Assembly: GCA_021805445.1 (NCBI GenBank)
Contig: JAJZFH010000025.1
Location: 1 to 51,083, forward strand
Direction of reading: 5' to 3'
Source: Pseudomonadota bacterium
GTDB lineage: Bacteria > Pseudomonadota > Gammaproteobacteria > Burkholderiales > Ferrovaceae
DNA: 51,083 nucleotides
The notes beneath the pieces were generated by a model. It had not been told where the DNA came from. It saw only the letters and a list, made by a program, of their open reading frames with translations, and did not search any database. The translations under genes were made by a program, and so were the position numbers. The number at the start of each line of letters is the position of its first letter. The first letter of the stretch is position 1. Below, piece after piece: positions 25,925-35,308 of the stretch.

Positions 25925-28102
25925 TTGCATACTCCCGTCATGGTAGCGCGTACCGACGCTGGCCCCCTGGATTCGGCCCACGGACTGTCCGGACTGGGGC
26001 TCCATGCGCGTTATCAGTTGACGGAATCCTCCCTGATCGCCCAACTTTTCCAACTCATCACAGCGCAAGATCCTGTCGATGAAGAGGGGCAATGGGCACT
26101 TCAGCGCGCCCTCACCAGCGCGCGTCTTCTGAGTGACCTGGAAGCCCATCCGGCGTGCATCGTGGTTGCCCTGTTGCGCGCCCTGCCCTGGTCACAGCAG
26201 GAGACTCTGCCTGCCCGTCTGGATCTGGACCCGGAAATCTGGACCTTGGCCCAGGAACTGCACCGCCTGGATCACATCGTCGATACCCTGGATATTCAGG
26301 ATCATCCGAAGTCTTCCCACGAAGAGCACATCGAAGGGATCCGAAAATTATTGCTGACCCTGGTTCAAGATATCCGGGTGGTCCTCATCGCCCTGGCCGA
26401 AAGGGTTTGGCTGATGCGCCGATCCACGTCACTGGATGAACCCACCCAACGCCAACTGGCCCGTCAGACCCTCGACCTCTACACCCCTCTGGCCAATCGT
26501 CTGGGGGTCTGGTTTCTTAAATGGGAATTGGAAGACCTCTCCCTGCGTGCCCTCGAACCAGAGACTTACAAGACCATCGCGCATCAACTGGACGAACGGT
26601 TCATCCAGCGCGAACGGTACATTGCCCAGTTGATCCAGACGTTACAGGATCTCCTGCAGGAAAACGGCATCGTTGCCGACGTGACCGGACGCCCCAAGCA
26701 TATCTTCAGCATCGTCAAGAAGATGCGCGCCAAGAACTTGTCCCTTGAACGGGTCTACGACATCCGTGCCGTACGGGTCATCGTCAATACCATTCCCGAG
26801 TGTTATACCGTCCTCGGCTTGGTCCACCAGTGTTGGGTGCCCGTTGCGGGGGAGTTTGACGACTACATTGCCCGTCCCAAAGGCAACCAGTACCGTTCCC
26901 TCCATACCGCTGTCTATGGTCCGGAAAACAAAATCGTGGAAGTTCAGATCCGTACCCATGAAATGCACCGCGATTCGGAATTGGGCATTGCCTCCCATTG
27001 GCGCTACAAGGAAGGCGCACGGACAAACCGTTCCTTCGAAGAGCGTGTGGTCTGGTTACGCCAGATGCTCGATTGGCAACGGGAAGCCGCACTGAATACC
27101 GGCGCCTCCCTTCCTCCGGGTGATGAAACCCTCTTCGTCTTTACCCCTCAGGGACGCATCATCGACCTGCCCCAGGGGTCGACACCCATCGATTTTGCCT
27201 ATCATGTCCATTCGGAGTTGGGTCATCGGTGCCGGGGGGCCAAGGTGGACGGCCGCATGACGCCCCTCAACCAACCCTTGAACAACGGGCAACGGGTGGA
27301 AATCCTGACGGTGCGACAAGGCGGTCCCAGCCGCGACTGGCTGAATCCGGCCTATGGGTATCTCAAAACCCATCGGGCTCAAGCCAAGGTACGCCAATGG
27401 TTCAAATTGCAGCATTGGGAAGAGGATCTCAGCCAGGGACGAACCCTTCTGGACAAGTGGATGTCGCGCACGAGTCAAACGGCTCTTTCTCTTGAAGAAC
27501 TGGCCAATCGGGTGGGATATGCCCGAACGGAAGATTTTCTGGTGGCCCTCGCCCGCAACGAGGTCACCCTGCGCCAGTTGGACAACCTCCTCGCACCGCC
27601 GCCTGTGCCGCAGCAGGAAATCACGCTCCCCCTGACCACGCCCAGCCCCTCCGGCGGCAACCAGGGGGTGCTGGTGGTCGGGGTGTCCCAGATCGCCACG
27701 ACCATCGCCAAATGCTGCAAACCCGTGCCTCCCGAACCCATCCTGGGGTTCGTCACGCGTGGACGCGGTGTCAGCATTCACCGCGCCAATTGCCGCAGCC
27801 TGGCCGCCCTCACGCATCAGCAATGGCAACGTCTGATTCCCGTGAGTTGGGGAGAAAACCCCCCGGAGCAACCTTTTTCCACGGATATCGGAGTTCTGGG
27901 CCAGGACCGACAGGGGCTTCTGCGCGATATCTCTGAAGCCTTCACCCGTGAAAAGGTCAATGTCACCGGCGTCAACACCCACACCCATGGCACGCAGGCA
28001 CGCATGCGTTTCACCGTTCAGATCGACAGTCTGGAACAGTTGGCCCGTACGCTCAAAATCCTGCAAGCCGTCCCCGGCGTCACTGCTGCCTGGCGTACCT
28101 GA
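25925..28102 (+). CDS. relA: (p)ppGpp synthetase RelA
   Basis: RelA makes the alarmone (p)ppGpp on ribosomes stalled with uncharged tRNA. The 725-residue protein has an N-terminal HD-like region without the HD metal motif (HPACIVVALLRA), so hydrolase activity is not expected. A synthetase domain follows, with VYDIRAVRVIV, EFDDYIARPKGNQYRSLHT and EVQIRTHEMHRDSELGIA. Then come TGS (TLFVFTPQGRIIDLPQG), a zinc-finger-like region (IAKCCKPVPPEPILGF) and a C-terminal ACT/RRM domain. The EFDD motif is the RelA type rather than the RxKD type of bifunctional SpoT. The start is uncertain: TTG 25925 (weak TGAG 6 bases before) or ATG 25940. Confidence 0.93.
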   Translation: MHTPVMVARTDAGPLDSAHGLSGLGLHARYQLTESSLIAQLFQLITAQDPVDEEGQWALQRALTSARLLSDLEAHPACIVVALLRALPWSQQETLPARLDLDPEIWTLAQELHRLDHIVDTLDIQDHPKSSHEEHIEGIRKLLLTLVQDIRVVLIALAERVWLMRRSTSLDEPTQRQLARQTLDLYTPLANRLGVWFLKWELEDLSLRALEPETYKTIAHQLDERFIQRERYIAQLIQTLQDLLQENGIVADVTGRPKHIFSIVKKMRAKNLSLERVYDIRAVRVIVNTIPECYTVLGLVHQCWVPVAGEFDDYIARPKGNQYRSLHTAVYGPENKIVEVQIRTHEMHRDSELGIASHWRYKEGARTNRSFEERVVWLRQMLDWQREAALNTGASLPPGDETLFVFTPQGRIIDLPQGSTPIDFAYHVHSELGHRCRGAKVDGRMTPLNQPLNNGQRVEILTVRQGGPSRDWLNPAYGYLKTHRAQAKVRQWFKLQHWEEDLSQGRTLLDKWMSRTSQTALSLEELANRVGYARTEDFLVALARNEVTLRQLDNLLAPPPVPQQEITLPLTTPSPSGGNQGVLVVGVSQIATTIAKCCKPVPPEPILGFVTRGRGVSIHRANCRSLAALTHQQWQRLIPVSWGENPPEQPFSTDIGVLGQDRQGLLRDISEAFTREKVNVTGVNTHTHGTQARMRFTVQIDSLEQLARTLKILQAVPGVTAAWRT

Positions 28103-28109
28103 ACGCCGC

Positions 28110-28790
28110 TCACAGAGCCCTCAAGACTCCATCCTCCAGGCGGTAGCGCTTATCCATACGATCAGCCAGCTCCAGATCATGGGTGGCCATGACCAAGCCG
28201 GCCCCCTGGCGGCGGTTGAGGCTCAGAATCAGTTCAAAGACGTGCCACGCCGTCTGACGATCCAGATTCCCGGTAGGCTCGTCCGCCAGTATGAGGGAAG
28301 GACGGGTCACCAAGGCACGGGCCACCGCCGCTCGTTGCCGCTCTCCGCCGGAGAGTTCGCCCGGACGATGGTGCAAACGCTGCCCCAGACCCACCGCTTC
28401 CAACATGTCCGTCGCCCTCTGGCAGGCCGAAACGGAATCGATGCGCGCAATGGACAGCGGCAACATGACGTTTTCCAGGGCAGAAAATTCGGCCAGCAGG
28501 TGGTGGAACTGATAGACGAAACCCAGGTGGCGATTCCGCAAGCGCCCGATCTGACGATCGCTCAAGCCGGTCAAATTTTCTCCACACAGGGAGACCTGCC
28601 CCTCATTGGGACGATCCAACCCGCCCAGCACATGCAGCAGGGTACTTTTTCCACTGCCGGAAGCCCCCAGAATGGCAATCTGTTCGCCCTTCCGAACTTC
28701 CAGATCGAGACCACGCAGAACGGGGACTTCATCGGCGGCCAGACTGAAACGCCGGGTCACTCCCTGGCAACGCAGGAGCCTCTCACTCAT
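28110..28790 (-). CDS. lolD: Lipoprotein-releasing ABC transporter ATPase LolD
   Basis: LolD powers the LolCDE complex that extracts lipoproteins from the inner membrane for delivery to LolA. The 226-residue ATPase has Walker A GASGSGKST, the LolD-specific stretch GFVYQFHHLLAEFSALEN, signature LSGGERQR, Walker B LILADEPTGNLD and the switch His in MATHDLEL. It overlaps its permease gene by 8 bases. Its end is 7 bases from the end of relA on the opposite strand. Confidence 0.95.
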   Translation of the reverse strand: MSERLLRCQGVTRRFSLAADEVPVLRGLDLEVRKGEQIAILGASGSGKSTLLHVLGGLDRPNEGQVSLCGENLTGLSDRQIGRLRNRHLGFVYQFHHLLAEFSALENVMLPLSIARIDSVSACQRATDMLEAVGLGQRLHHRPGELSGGERQRAAVARALVTRPSLILADEPTGNLDRQTAWHVFELILSLNRRQGAGLVMATHDLELADRMDKRYRLEDGVLRAL

Positions 28791-30027
28791 AGCGTAAAGC
28801 CTCGGCCGGTTGAACGCGCGCCGCCCGCCAACTGGGGTAGAGGGTTGCCAGCAGGGTCAGGATCAGCGCGGTGATCGCAATACTCAGCACATCGCCCTGT
28901 TGCAGGTCGGACGGCAATTCGGAAATGAAATAGATCTGGGGAGAAAGAAAATGCACCCCCAGCACTTTTTCGATGAAGGGCACGATGACCCGAATATTGA
29001 GGGCCGTCGCCACGCCCAGCGCCACGCCGATGCCCATGCCGATCACGCCGATCAAGGCCCCCTGAATCATGAAAATCACCAAAATACTGGCGGGCGAGGC
29101 GCCCAGGGTACGCAGGATCGCGATATCGGCCTGCTTGTCCGTCACCACCATGACCAGAGTGGACACGATATTGAACGCCGCCACAGCCACAATCAGCAAC
29201 AGGATGATGAACATCATGGTCTTTTCCAGGGCCACGGCACGGAACAGATTGGCATGTTCCTGTGTCCAGTCTGTCAACCAGGCATCCACGGTCAGCGCCG
29301 AGGCCAATCGATGGGCAACGAGCGGTGCCAACATGAGATCTTTCAATTTGAGACGGACGCCCGTCACGTTGTCCCCCAGACGAAACAGCACCTGCGCATC
29401 GTTCAGGTGGATCAGGGCCAGCCCGCTGTCATACTCGTACATTCCCACATGAAACAACCCCACCACCTTGAACTGCTTGAGACGGGGCAACATGCCTGCC
29501 GGCGTCACCTGACCCTGGGGCGTGATGAGTACCACCTTGTCCCCCACCGACAAATGCAGGGCCAGGGCCAGTTCCTGACCCAACACGATGCCAAATTCAT
29601 GGGGCTTGAGATCGCTCATGTGCCCGGCCACCATATGCTGATCCAGATCAGCCACCTGGCGTTCCTGCTCGGGCAGGATCCCCCGCACCATCGTGCCCTG
29701 GACCAGGTCGTCATTGGCCAGCATGGCCTGTCCATTGACATAGGGTGCCGTACCGATGACTTCGGGGTCCCGCCGGGCTTCTGCCGCCACCTTGGGCCAG
29801 TTGGCCAGAGATTGACCACTGCCAAAGATCTGAACGTGCGAAGCCACCCCCAGGATGCGCTCGCGCATTTCTTTCTGGAAACCGTTCATGACCGACAGGA
29901 CCACGATCAGCGCCGCCACCCCCAGGGCAATGCCCGCCATCGAAATGAGGGAAATGAACGAGATGAAGTGGTTGCGCCGTTTGGCCCGGGTGTAACGCAA
30001 CCCGACGGTGAGTTCAAACCACTTCAA
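28783..30027 (-). CDS. lolC: Lipoprotein-releasing ABC transporter permease LolC/LolE
   Basis: Inner-membrane subunit of LolCDE. The 414-residue protein has the LolC/E opening [20 protein letters not shown], a first membrane helix (about residues 24-46), a large periplasmic domain and three C-terminal helices, with LDRTLGA-like FtsX motif [18 protein letters not shown]. Only one permease gene is present, so it may act as a homodimer (LolF-like) or have a partner elsewhere. The start is TTG sharing TTGA with the lysS stop. Confidence 0.9.
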   Translation of the reverse strand: MKWFELTVGLRYTRAKRRNHFISFISLISMAGIALGVAALIVVLSVMNGFQKEMRERILGVASHVQIFGSGQSLANWPKVAAEARRDPEVIGTAPYVNGQAMLANDDLVQGTMVRGILPEQERQVADLDQHMVAGHMSDLKPHEFGIVLGQELALALHLSVGDKVVLITPQGQVTPAGMLPRLKQFKVVGLFHVGMYEYDSGLALIHLNDAQVLFRLGDNVTGVRLKLKDLMLAPLVAHRLASALTVDAWLTDWTQEHANLFRAVALEKTMMFIILLLIVAVAAFNIVSTLVMVVTDKQADIAILRTLGASPASILVIFMIQGALIGVIGMGIGVALGVATALNIRVIVPFIEKVLGVHFLSPQIYFISELPSDLQQGDVLSIAITALILTLLATLYPSWRAARVQPAEALRYE

Positions 30028-31511
30028 GAGACTTCCTGACGCATCTGGGGGAAAAGGATGACATCCCGAATCGACGGGCTGTCGGTCAACAGCATGACCA
30101 GTCGATCGATCCCGATGCCTTCCCCCGCCGTGGGCGGCAAACCATATTCCAGGGCACGGATATAATCGGCGTCATAGTGCATGGCTTCCTGATCGCCCGC
30201 TTCCTTCTGGCGTACCTGAGCCTGAAAACGCTCTGCCTGATCCTCGGCGTCGTTCAATTCCGAAAAACCGTTCGCCAGTTCCCGCCCCACCACGAACAAT
30301 TCAAAACGTTCGGTGATGTCGGGGTTCGTGTCGCTGCGCCGGGCGAGGGGTGAGACTTCCGCCGGGTAGTCGATGATGAAGGTCGGTTCAAAGAGCAGTG
30401 CTTCGGTGGTTTCCTCGAAAAGTGCCAGTTGGAGGACCCCCACGGAAGCACGCGCAGGCACCTTGGCACCCAGTCGGGTCAATTCCCGTACCAGTTCCGC
30501 CGGGTCGTTCAAACGTGCCGCCGTGTAGTCGGGATGATGGGTTTCCAGAGCCTGCGCCAGAGTCAGGCGGTGAAACGGTCGTCCCAGATCGAGTACCCGT
30601 CCGCCGTAACTGAGCGTCGTAGTGCCCAGCACTTCCTGCGCCACGAAACGCAGCAAGGCTTCCGTCAGGTCCATGAGCGCACGGTAGTCCTGATAAGCCG
30701 CATAGAACTCGATCATGGTGAATTCGGGATTATGGCGCGGCGACAACCCTTCGTTACGGAAATTGCGGTTGATCTCGAATACCCGCTCCATGCCCCCCAC
30801 CACCAGACGTTTGAGATATAACTCGGGGGCAATGCGCAGGTACAAATCGCAATCCAGGGCATTGTGGTGCGTCACAAAAGGACGGGCCGCCGCCCCCCCG
30901 GGAATGGGGTGCATCATGGGGGTTTCCACTTCCAGAAAGTGGCGTGCCACCAGAAACTCGCGTACCTTCTGCACGATCTTGCTGCGCTGGATGAATACCT
31001 GGCGGGAATGTTCGTTGGTGATCAGGTCCAGGTACCGCTGCCGGTACTTCTGTTCCTGATCGGTCAGCCCATGAAACTTTTCCGGGAGAGGACGCAGGGA
31101 TTTCACCAGCAACCGCACCTCCGTGACCCGGAGGGTCAACTCCCCCATGCGGGTTTTGAACAGCGCGCCCTGCACCCCCAGAATGTCCCCCAGATCCCAG
31201 TGCTTGAAGGCCTGATAGACTTCCTCGCCCACCTGATCCTTCTGCAGGAAAATCTGGAGGCGTCCCGTGCCATCCTGCAGGGTGGCAAAACTGGCCTTCC
31301 CCATAAGGCGCTTGAGCATCAGACGCCCCGCCAATTGCACATTCACCGCGCGCGCTTCGAAATCGGCCTCGCTCAGCGCGCCATACTGTTCGTGCAGGGA
31401 AGCCGCTTCGTGCGTGCGCCGAAAATCGTTGGGAAAAGCCACGCCCATCGAGCGCAGAGCCTGCAACTTGGCGCGCCGTTCCTGAACCAATGTGTTTTCT
31501 TCTTCGTGCAT
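30024..31511 (-). CDS. lysS: Lysyl-tRNA synthetase, class II
   Basis: LysS charges tRNA-Lys. The 495-residue protein has the N-terminal OB-fold anticodon-binding domain ([18 protein letters not shown]) and class II motifs: motif 1 near FLEVETPMM, motif 2 [20 protein letters not shown], motif 3 [12 protein letters not shown]. The prfB-lysS order is conserved; it starts 4 bases after prfB ends. Confidence 0.96.
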   Translation of the reverse strand: MHEEENTLVQERRAKLQALRSMGVAFPNDFRRTHEAASLHEQYGALSEADFEARAVNVQLAGRLMLKRLMGKASFATLQDGTGRLQIFLQKDQVGEEVYQAFKHWDLGDILGVQGALFKTRMGELTLRVTEVRLLVKSLRPLPEKFHGLTDQEQKYRQRYLDLITNEHSRQVFIQRSKIVQKVREFLVARHFLEVETPMMHPIPGGAAARPFVTHHNALDCDLYLRIAPELYLKRLVVGGMERVFEINRNFRNEGLSPRHNPEFTMIEFYAAYQDYRALMDLTEALLRFVAQEVLGTTTLSYGGRVLDLGRPFHRLTLAQALETHHPDYTAARLNDPAELVRELTRLGAKVPARASVGVLQLALFEETTEALLFEPTFIIDYPAEVSPLARRSDTNPDITERFELFVVGRELANGFSELNDAEDQAERFQAQVRQKEAGDQEAMHYDADYIRALEYGLPPTAGEGIGIDRLVMLLTDSPSIRDVILFPQMRQEVS

Positions 31512-31515
31512 CCCG

Positions 31516-32620
31516 TCATACTCCCTGCTTCAAACTGGCCTCGATGAATCCCTCCAGATCGCCATCCAGTACGGCCTGGGTATTGCCCACTTCCACACCG
31601 GTACGCAGATCCTTGATGCGTGACTGATCGAGCACATAGGAACGAATCTGGTGCCCCCAACCGATATCCGTCTTGCTGTCTTCCATGGCCTGTTTTTCTA
31701 CCGTACGCTTGCGCAATTCGGCTTCATATAACTTCGACTTCAACATGGCCATGGCCTCCGCCCGGTTGCGGTGCTGGGAACGGTCACTCTGGCATTGAAC
31801 CACGATCCCCGAAGGCGCATGGGTGAGGCGTACCGCCGAATCGGTCTTGTTGATGTGCTGGCCGCCCGCGCCCGAGGCACGGAAGGTATCGATGCGCAGG
31901 TCGGCCGGATTGATTTCCACTTCGATGGAATCGTCCACCTCGGGATACACGAAAACAGAGGCAAAGGAGGTATGGCGACGATTACCCGAATCAAAGGGCG
32001 ACTTGCGCACCAGACGATGGACGCCCGTCTCGGTCCGCAAATGACCAAACGCATAACTCCCCGTCAACTTGAGAGAGGCGCTCTTGATGCCCGCCACCTC
32101 ACCCGGCGATTCTTCCAGAATTTCCACCCCGAACCCCTTGCGCTCGGCATAGCGCACATACATGCGCAACAGCATGGCCGCCCAGTCCTGGGCTTCCGTC
32201 CCGCCCGAACCCGCTTGAATATCCAAAAATCCATTGGCAGAGTCCATGGGGTGGGAGAACATCCGTCGAAACTCCATGACACCGACCCGTTTGTCTATGG
32301 ATGTCAGGTCCGCCGCGACCGCCTGCAGGGTTTCTTCGTCGTTCTCCGCCAGGGCCAGCGCAAAAAGTTCGTGGCTTTCCTCGAGGTTCTGGGTACACCC
32401 GTGCATTTCGTCCACCACTTCTTCCAGCATCTTGCGTTCACGCCCCAATTCCTGGCTTTTTTTGCTGTCCTGCCAGAGCGCAGGATCTTCCGAAAGTCGA
32501 ATGACCTCGTTCAGGCGTTCGACTTTGGCATCGAAGTCAAAGATACCTCCGCAGGGCCTGAAGACGCAGCGTCAGGTCCTGTTGAAGGGTTTCCAGGGCA
32601 TTCAGTTGTTCCGCTTCCAT
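31516..32620 (-). CDS. prfB: Peptide chain release factor 2, with programmed +1 frameshift
   Basis: RF2 terminates translation at UGA and UAA. The first 25 codons run from ATG 32620 ([12 protein letters not shown]...ALRRYL) to an in-frame TGA; translation must shift +1 at CTTTGAC (32542-32536) to continue as [12 protein letters not shown] and so on. The shifted product has 367 residues, matching the usual 365. The main frame has the GGQ peptide-release motif in [17 protein letters not shown] and the SPF stop-recognition tripeptide in [13 protein letters not shown]. It must be annotated as one joined gene; reading from an internal ATG (32448) would lose about 57 residues. Confidence 0.97.
32536..32550 (-). 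promoter_or_regulatory. prfB programmed +1 frameshift site
   Basis: On the minus strand an internal Shine-Dalgarno GGAGGT (32550-32545) lies just before ATCTTTGAC. The slippery CTT followed by in-frame TGA and C is the classical RF2 autoregulation site: low RF2 lets the ribosome slip to the +1 frame. Confidence 0.95.
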
Positions 32621-32680
32621 GGGATGAAATTCTCGCCAATAAAGCCTTGGATTATACCTCGGGAAGCCCTTCCCTGACCA

Positions 32681-33571
32681 TCAGGATTCGCGCAGGGGAC
32701 GCACGCCCGGTGTCTGCATCAGGGGCAAAACTTTACGCCAGAATCGCCAGCGCTGTGAACGACTCAGGACCACCTGTCCGCTGAAGCGTCCTTCCAGCGC
32801 CACCAGGGTCAGGGTTTCGAGGGTTCCCTGACGCAACTGAGCCTGCCAATACTGCCAGTGCGTCCCTAAAAAATCTTCGAGAGCGGCCACCCACCCTTCC
32901 GTATCGCCATAGGCAGAAGGAACACGCAAAGTCTCCACCACTTCGTGCACCGGCCGGGTACAGGCCTCGTCCCATAACCAGACCCCGCTGATCACCCGCT
33001 GTCCCTGCGCCTGACGAGCCTGGTTGAGGGGGTGGTCGTGCAGGACCATCTGGATCTCGTTGAAGCGGGCTTGCCACAAAGCGCGCTGAGCCCCTCGCGG
33101 CAAGTGACCATCGATATTGCGCCCAACCCGCTGCAGGAGGGGCGTCGTTTCGATCTCCGGGAGAGAGGGTAGGCCCAACAGCCAACGGGTCGGCGTAACC
33201 TCATGAAACCACAGACCATCCACCGCAAAATGGGCATTGAGATCTTCCCGTAACCCGCGACTTTCCTCGGCGCTCAGCCCAAACGTATACTCATCGTGCA
33301 AAATCAACCCATCCCCTTCCACATGCAAGTGAATGGGATCCGCACATAACCAATGGGGGGCTGCCTGGGAAATCCCCGCTTCCTGGGCGCGCCGCGCGCT
33401 TTCCCACGTCGTCCTCTCCTGGAGGGGCCATTGGGCCAACGTCAGGGGCCGTTCAAAGACCTCCCGATCCCCCTGGCTCCAGGCTTTTTCCAATGCCGGA
33501 ACGGCAGGCACCGCCGAATCGGGCAAGGCCGGAAACAGGCCCGGCACCACCAGCGTCTTATGTACGGGCAT
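32681..33571 (-). CDS. COG4255/RpfE-like protein of unknown function
   Basis: A 296-residue soluble protein. The central [19 protein letters not shown] segment and C-terminal [13 protein letters not shown]-like region resemble proteins annotated as 'RpfE type' or as putative phosphoglycerate mutase-like in beta- and gammaproteobacteria, which also tend to lie near recJ, prfB and lysS. The biochemical role is not established to my knowledge. Here it lies between rimO (14-base overlap) and prfB (60-base gap), so it is probably co-transcribed. No signal peptide or membrane segment is seen. The identification rests on one motif and gene order. Confidence 0.6.
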   Translation of the reverse strand: MPVHKTLVVPGLFPALPDSAVPAVPALEKAWSQGDREVFERPLTLAQWPLQERTTWESARRAQEAGISQAAPHWLCADPIHLHVEGDGLILHDEYTFGLSAEESRGLREDLNAHFAVDGLWFHEVTPTRWLLGLPSLPEIETTPLLQRVGRNIDGHLPRGAQRALWQARFNEIQMVLHDHPLNQARQAQGQRVISGVWLWDEACTRPVHEVVETLRVPSAYGDTEGWVAALEDFLGTHWQYWQAQLRQGTLETLTLVALEGRFSGQVVLSRSQRWRFWRKVLPLMQTPGVRPLRES

Positions 33572-34910
33572 GATCCAGCCTGAAGCCGCTCAAGTCATGG
33601 GCCGTGGCCTCCTCGATGCGAACGGTCACAAACTCGCCGACCTTGAATCCCGTCGCCGGCGAGATGACCACGATGCCGTCAATCTCCGGCGCATCTGCCG
33701 CACTGCGCCCCACGGCGCCCCCCTCGGGCGTCAGTTCATCCACCAGCACCTGACAGTCGCGCCCCACAAAACGTTGCAACCGCTGCGCGCTGATCTTCTC
33801 CTGGCGCTCCATGAAACGTGCCAGGCGTTCTTCACGCAGGGCAGCAGGCACGGGATCCGGCAATGCATTGGCCGTAGCCCCTTCCACCGGAGAATAGGCA
33901 AAACAGCCCACCCGGTCCAGTTGGGCTTCCTCCAGAAAATCCAGTAATTGCTGGAAATCCTCTTCCGTTTCACCGGGAAACCCCGCAATGAAGGTACTGC
34001 GCAAGGTCAGATCGGGGCAGTCGCGACGCCAGGACTGGATGCGTTCCAAGGTCCGTTCCACATCTCCCGGCCGTTTCATGGCGCGCAGAATACGCGGACT
34101 GGCATGCTGCAGAGGGACATCCAGATAAGGCAGAACCAACCCTTCAGCCATGAGGGGAATCAACTCATCCACATGGGGGTACGGATACACATAATGCAGG
34201 CGTACCCAGGCCCCCATCTGGCCCAGGGCGCGGGCCAGTTCGGTCATACGGGTACGCAGGGGACGCCCCTGCCAGAAGCCTGTTCGGTACCGCACATCCA
34301 CCCCATAGGCACTGGTGTCCTGAGAAATCACCAACAACTCCCGAACCCCGGCCCGGACCAGATGCTCGGCCTCCTGCAGCACTTCCCCGAGCGGACGGCT
34401 GACCAGATCCCCACGCAGGGAAGGAATGATGCAGAACGTGCAGCGATGATTGCACCCCTCGGAAATCTTGAGGTAGGCGTAATGCGCCGGGGTCAACTTG
34501 ATCCCTTGGGGTGGAATCAAACTGGTGAAGGGATCATGACGCTGCGGAAGATGTTCGTGCAACGCCTGCATCACCCCTGCCTGGTCATGAGGTCCCGTAA
34601 TCGCCAATACTTGGGGGTAAGCAGCAAGAATCTTGCCTGCTTGAGCACCCAGACAGCCGGTCACGATGACTCGCCCATTTTCCGCCAGTGCTTCTCCGAT
34701 AGCGTCCAGAGACTCCTCGATGGCCGATTCGATGAAGCCGCAGGTATTCACCACTACCACGTCCGCCCCCCCATAATCGCCCACCACGTCGTACCCCTCG
34801 GCCCTGACCTGCGTCAGGATCCGTTCGGCATCCACCAACGCCTTGGGACACCCCAGAGAGACAAAACCGACGCGCGGTACGGAAGAAGCGGAAGGCTGAC
34901 GATTCACCAC
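33558..34910 (-). CDS. rimO: Ribosomal protein S12 methylthiotransferase RimO
   Basis: RimO is a radical-SAM iron-sulfur enzyme that methylthiolates Asp of ribosomal protein S12. The N-terminal UPF0004 domain contains [28 protein letters not shown] and VTGCLGAQ (three cluster cysteines). The radical SAM domain has [15 protein letters not shown], and a TRAM domain ends the protein. GTG 34910 (450 residues) is preferred because AAGGAG lies 6 bases before it; GTG 34907 is also possible, and the longer frame from 34931 includes the ribosome binding site. rimO heads the prfB-lysS-lol operon and lies just downstream of the sRNA terminator. Confidence 0.94.
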   Translation of the reverse strand: MVNRQPSASSVPRVGFVSLGCPKALVDAERILTQVRAEGYDVVGDYGGADVVVVNTCGFIESAIEESLDAIGEALAENGRVIVTGCLGAQAGKILAAYPQVLAITGPHDQAGVMQALHEHLPQRHDPFTSLIPPQGIKLTPAHYAYLKISEGCNHRCTFCIIPSLRGDLVSRPLGEVLQEAEHLVRAGVRELLVISQDTSAYGVDVRYRTGFWQGRPLRTRMTELARALGQMGAWVRLHYVYPYPHVDELIPLMAEGLVLPYLDVPLQHASPRILRAMKRPGDVERTLERIQSWRRDCPDLTLRSTFIAGFPGETEEDFQQLLDFLEEAQLDRVGCFAYSPVEGATANALPDPVPAALREERLARFMERQEKISAQRLQRFVGRDCQVLVDELTPEGGAVGRSAADAPEIDGIVVISPATGFKVGEFVTVRIEEATAHDLSGFRLDHART

Positions 34911-34981
34911 AAAAGACTCCTTGACGGTCAATGGGTCCCACCCCAGCGCAGGACCCCTTAGCCCCTATGGTAGCAGAGGAC

Positions 34982-35013
34982 AAAAAAAACCCGCAGAGTC
35001 TGTTCTGCGGGTT
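34982..35013 (-). terminator. Rho-independent terminator (minus strand)
   Basis: A perfect 10-bp stem (AACCCGCAGA 34988-34997 with TCTGCGGGTT 35004-35013) with a 6-base loop is followed, on the minus strand, by a run of eight T (34989-34982, the first two inside the stem). There is no T tract on the plus strand side, so it works in one direction. No minus-strand gene lies upstream of it; it ends the candidate small RNA. Confidence 0.88.
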
Positions 35014-35124
35014 GAAGCCTCTATCGAAAGGAAACCTTTGCAATAAAGGAGGAGGAGACAAAAATTCGGGTCGGGAATAATAAAAGGGGCCGACACCCCC
35101 GGTTCGCGTATGCTGCAGCGCACA
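34982..35124 (-). ncRNA. Candidate small RNA with anti-Shine-Dalgarno tract
   Basis: A strong promoter (35131-35159) and a strong terminator (34982-35013) frame a transcript of about 143 nt with no credible coding region. A minus-strand open frame runs across the region but begins upstream of the promoter and spans the terminator. Predicted parts in order are: a 5' stem (GTCGG with CCGAC, 35094-35070), an unpaired-looking tract CTCCTCCTCCTTT (35057-35045), a 5-bp hairpin (35039-35027) and the terminator. The tract is complementary to AAAGGAGGAGGAG, an extended ribosome binding site, so repression of mRNA translation in trans is the natural hypothesis. I do not recognise a known RNA family. 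It lies between rimO and phaR. Confidence 0.6.
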
Positions 35125-35130
35125 ATTGCA

Positions 35131-35159
35131 AGATTACTGGAGCAAAAGTTTCTTGTCAA
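35131..35159 (-). promoter_or_regulatory. Strong sigma-70 promoter of the candidate small RNA
   Basis: On the minus strand a perfect TTGACA (35159-35154) and TAATCT (35136-35131) are 17 bases apart. Transcription should start near 35124. A 15-base palindrome lies just upstream (35168-35182). Confidence 0.75.
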
Positions 35160-35167
35160 CACTTTTT

Positions 35168-35182
35168 TGTTGCACCGCAACA
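35168..35182. promoter_or_regulatory. Palindrome TGTTGC-ACC-GCAACA, candidate PhaR operator
   Basis: Perfect 6-bp inverted repeat with a 3-base spacer, placed just upstream of the sRNA -35 box and about 127 bases before phaR. PhaR-type repressors bind short GC-containing repeats built on TGC/GCA, and phaR genes are often autoregulated. TGCTGCA also occurs at 35111-35117 and GTGCTGCAC at 35282-35290. Binding is inferred from position and base pattern only. Confidence 0.35.
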
Positions 35183-35219
35183 TCACCGCCCCATCTGCAA
35201 CCGGGGATCATCTCATTGT

Positions 35220-35238
35220 TTTATTAATATTTTATTAA
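35220..35238. repeat. AT-rich direct repeat TTTATTAA, 11-base period
   Basis: Two copies of TTTATTAA (35220-35227 and 35231-35238) sit one helical turn apart in an AT-only block, about 70-90 bases upstream of phaR. It may be an UP element, bent DNA or a regulator site. The surroundings are much richer in GC. Confidence 0.4.
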
Positions 35239-35308
35239 ATGTCCCACCCTAACCTCTGATTCATGGAATAATGCCCCTATTGTGCTGCACCATATTCAGG
35301 ACAAAGCC

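Noticed and set aside
35045-35057. Very strong Shine-Dalgarno AAAGGAGGAGGAG on the plus strand
   Set aside because: No ATG, GTG or TTG follows within 5-15 bases, and no plus-strand reading frame of note begins there. It is better explained as the complement of the small RNA tract.
34965-35186. 73-residue minus-strand open frame across the rimO-phaR gap
   Set aside because: It starts upstream of the strong promoter, crosses the terminator stem and has a random-looking composition; a small RNA explains the region better.
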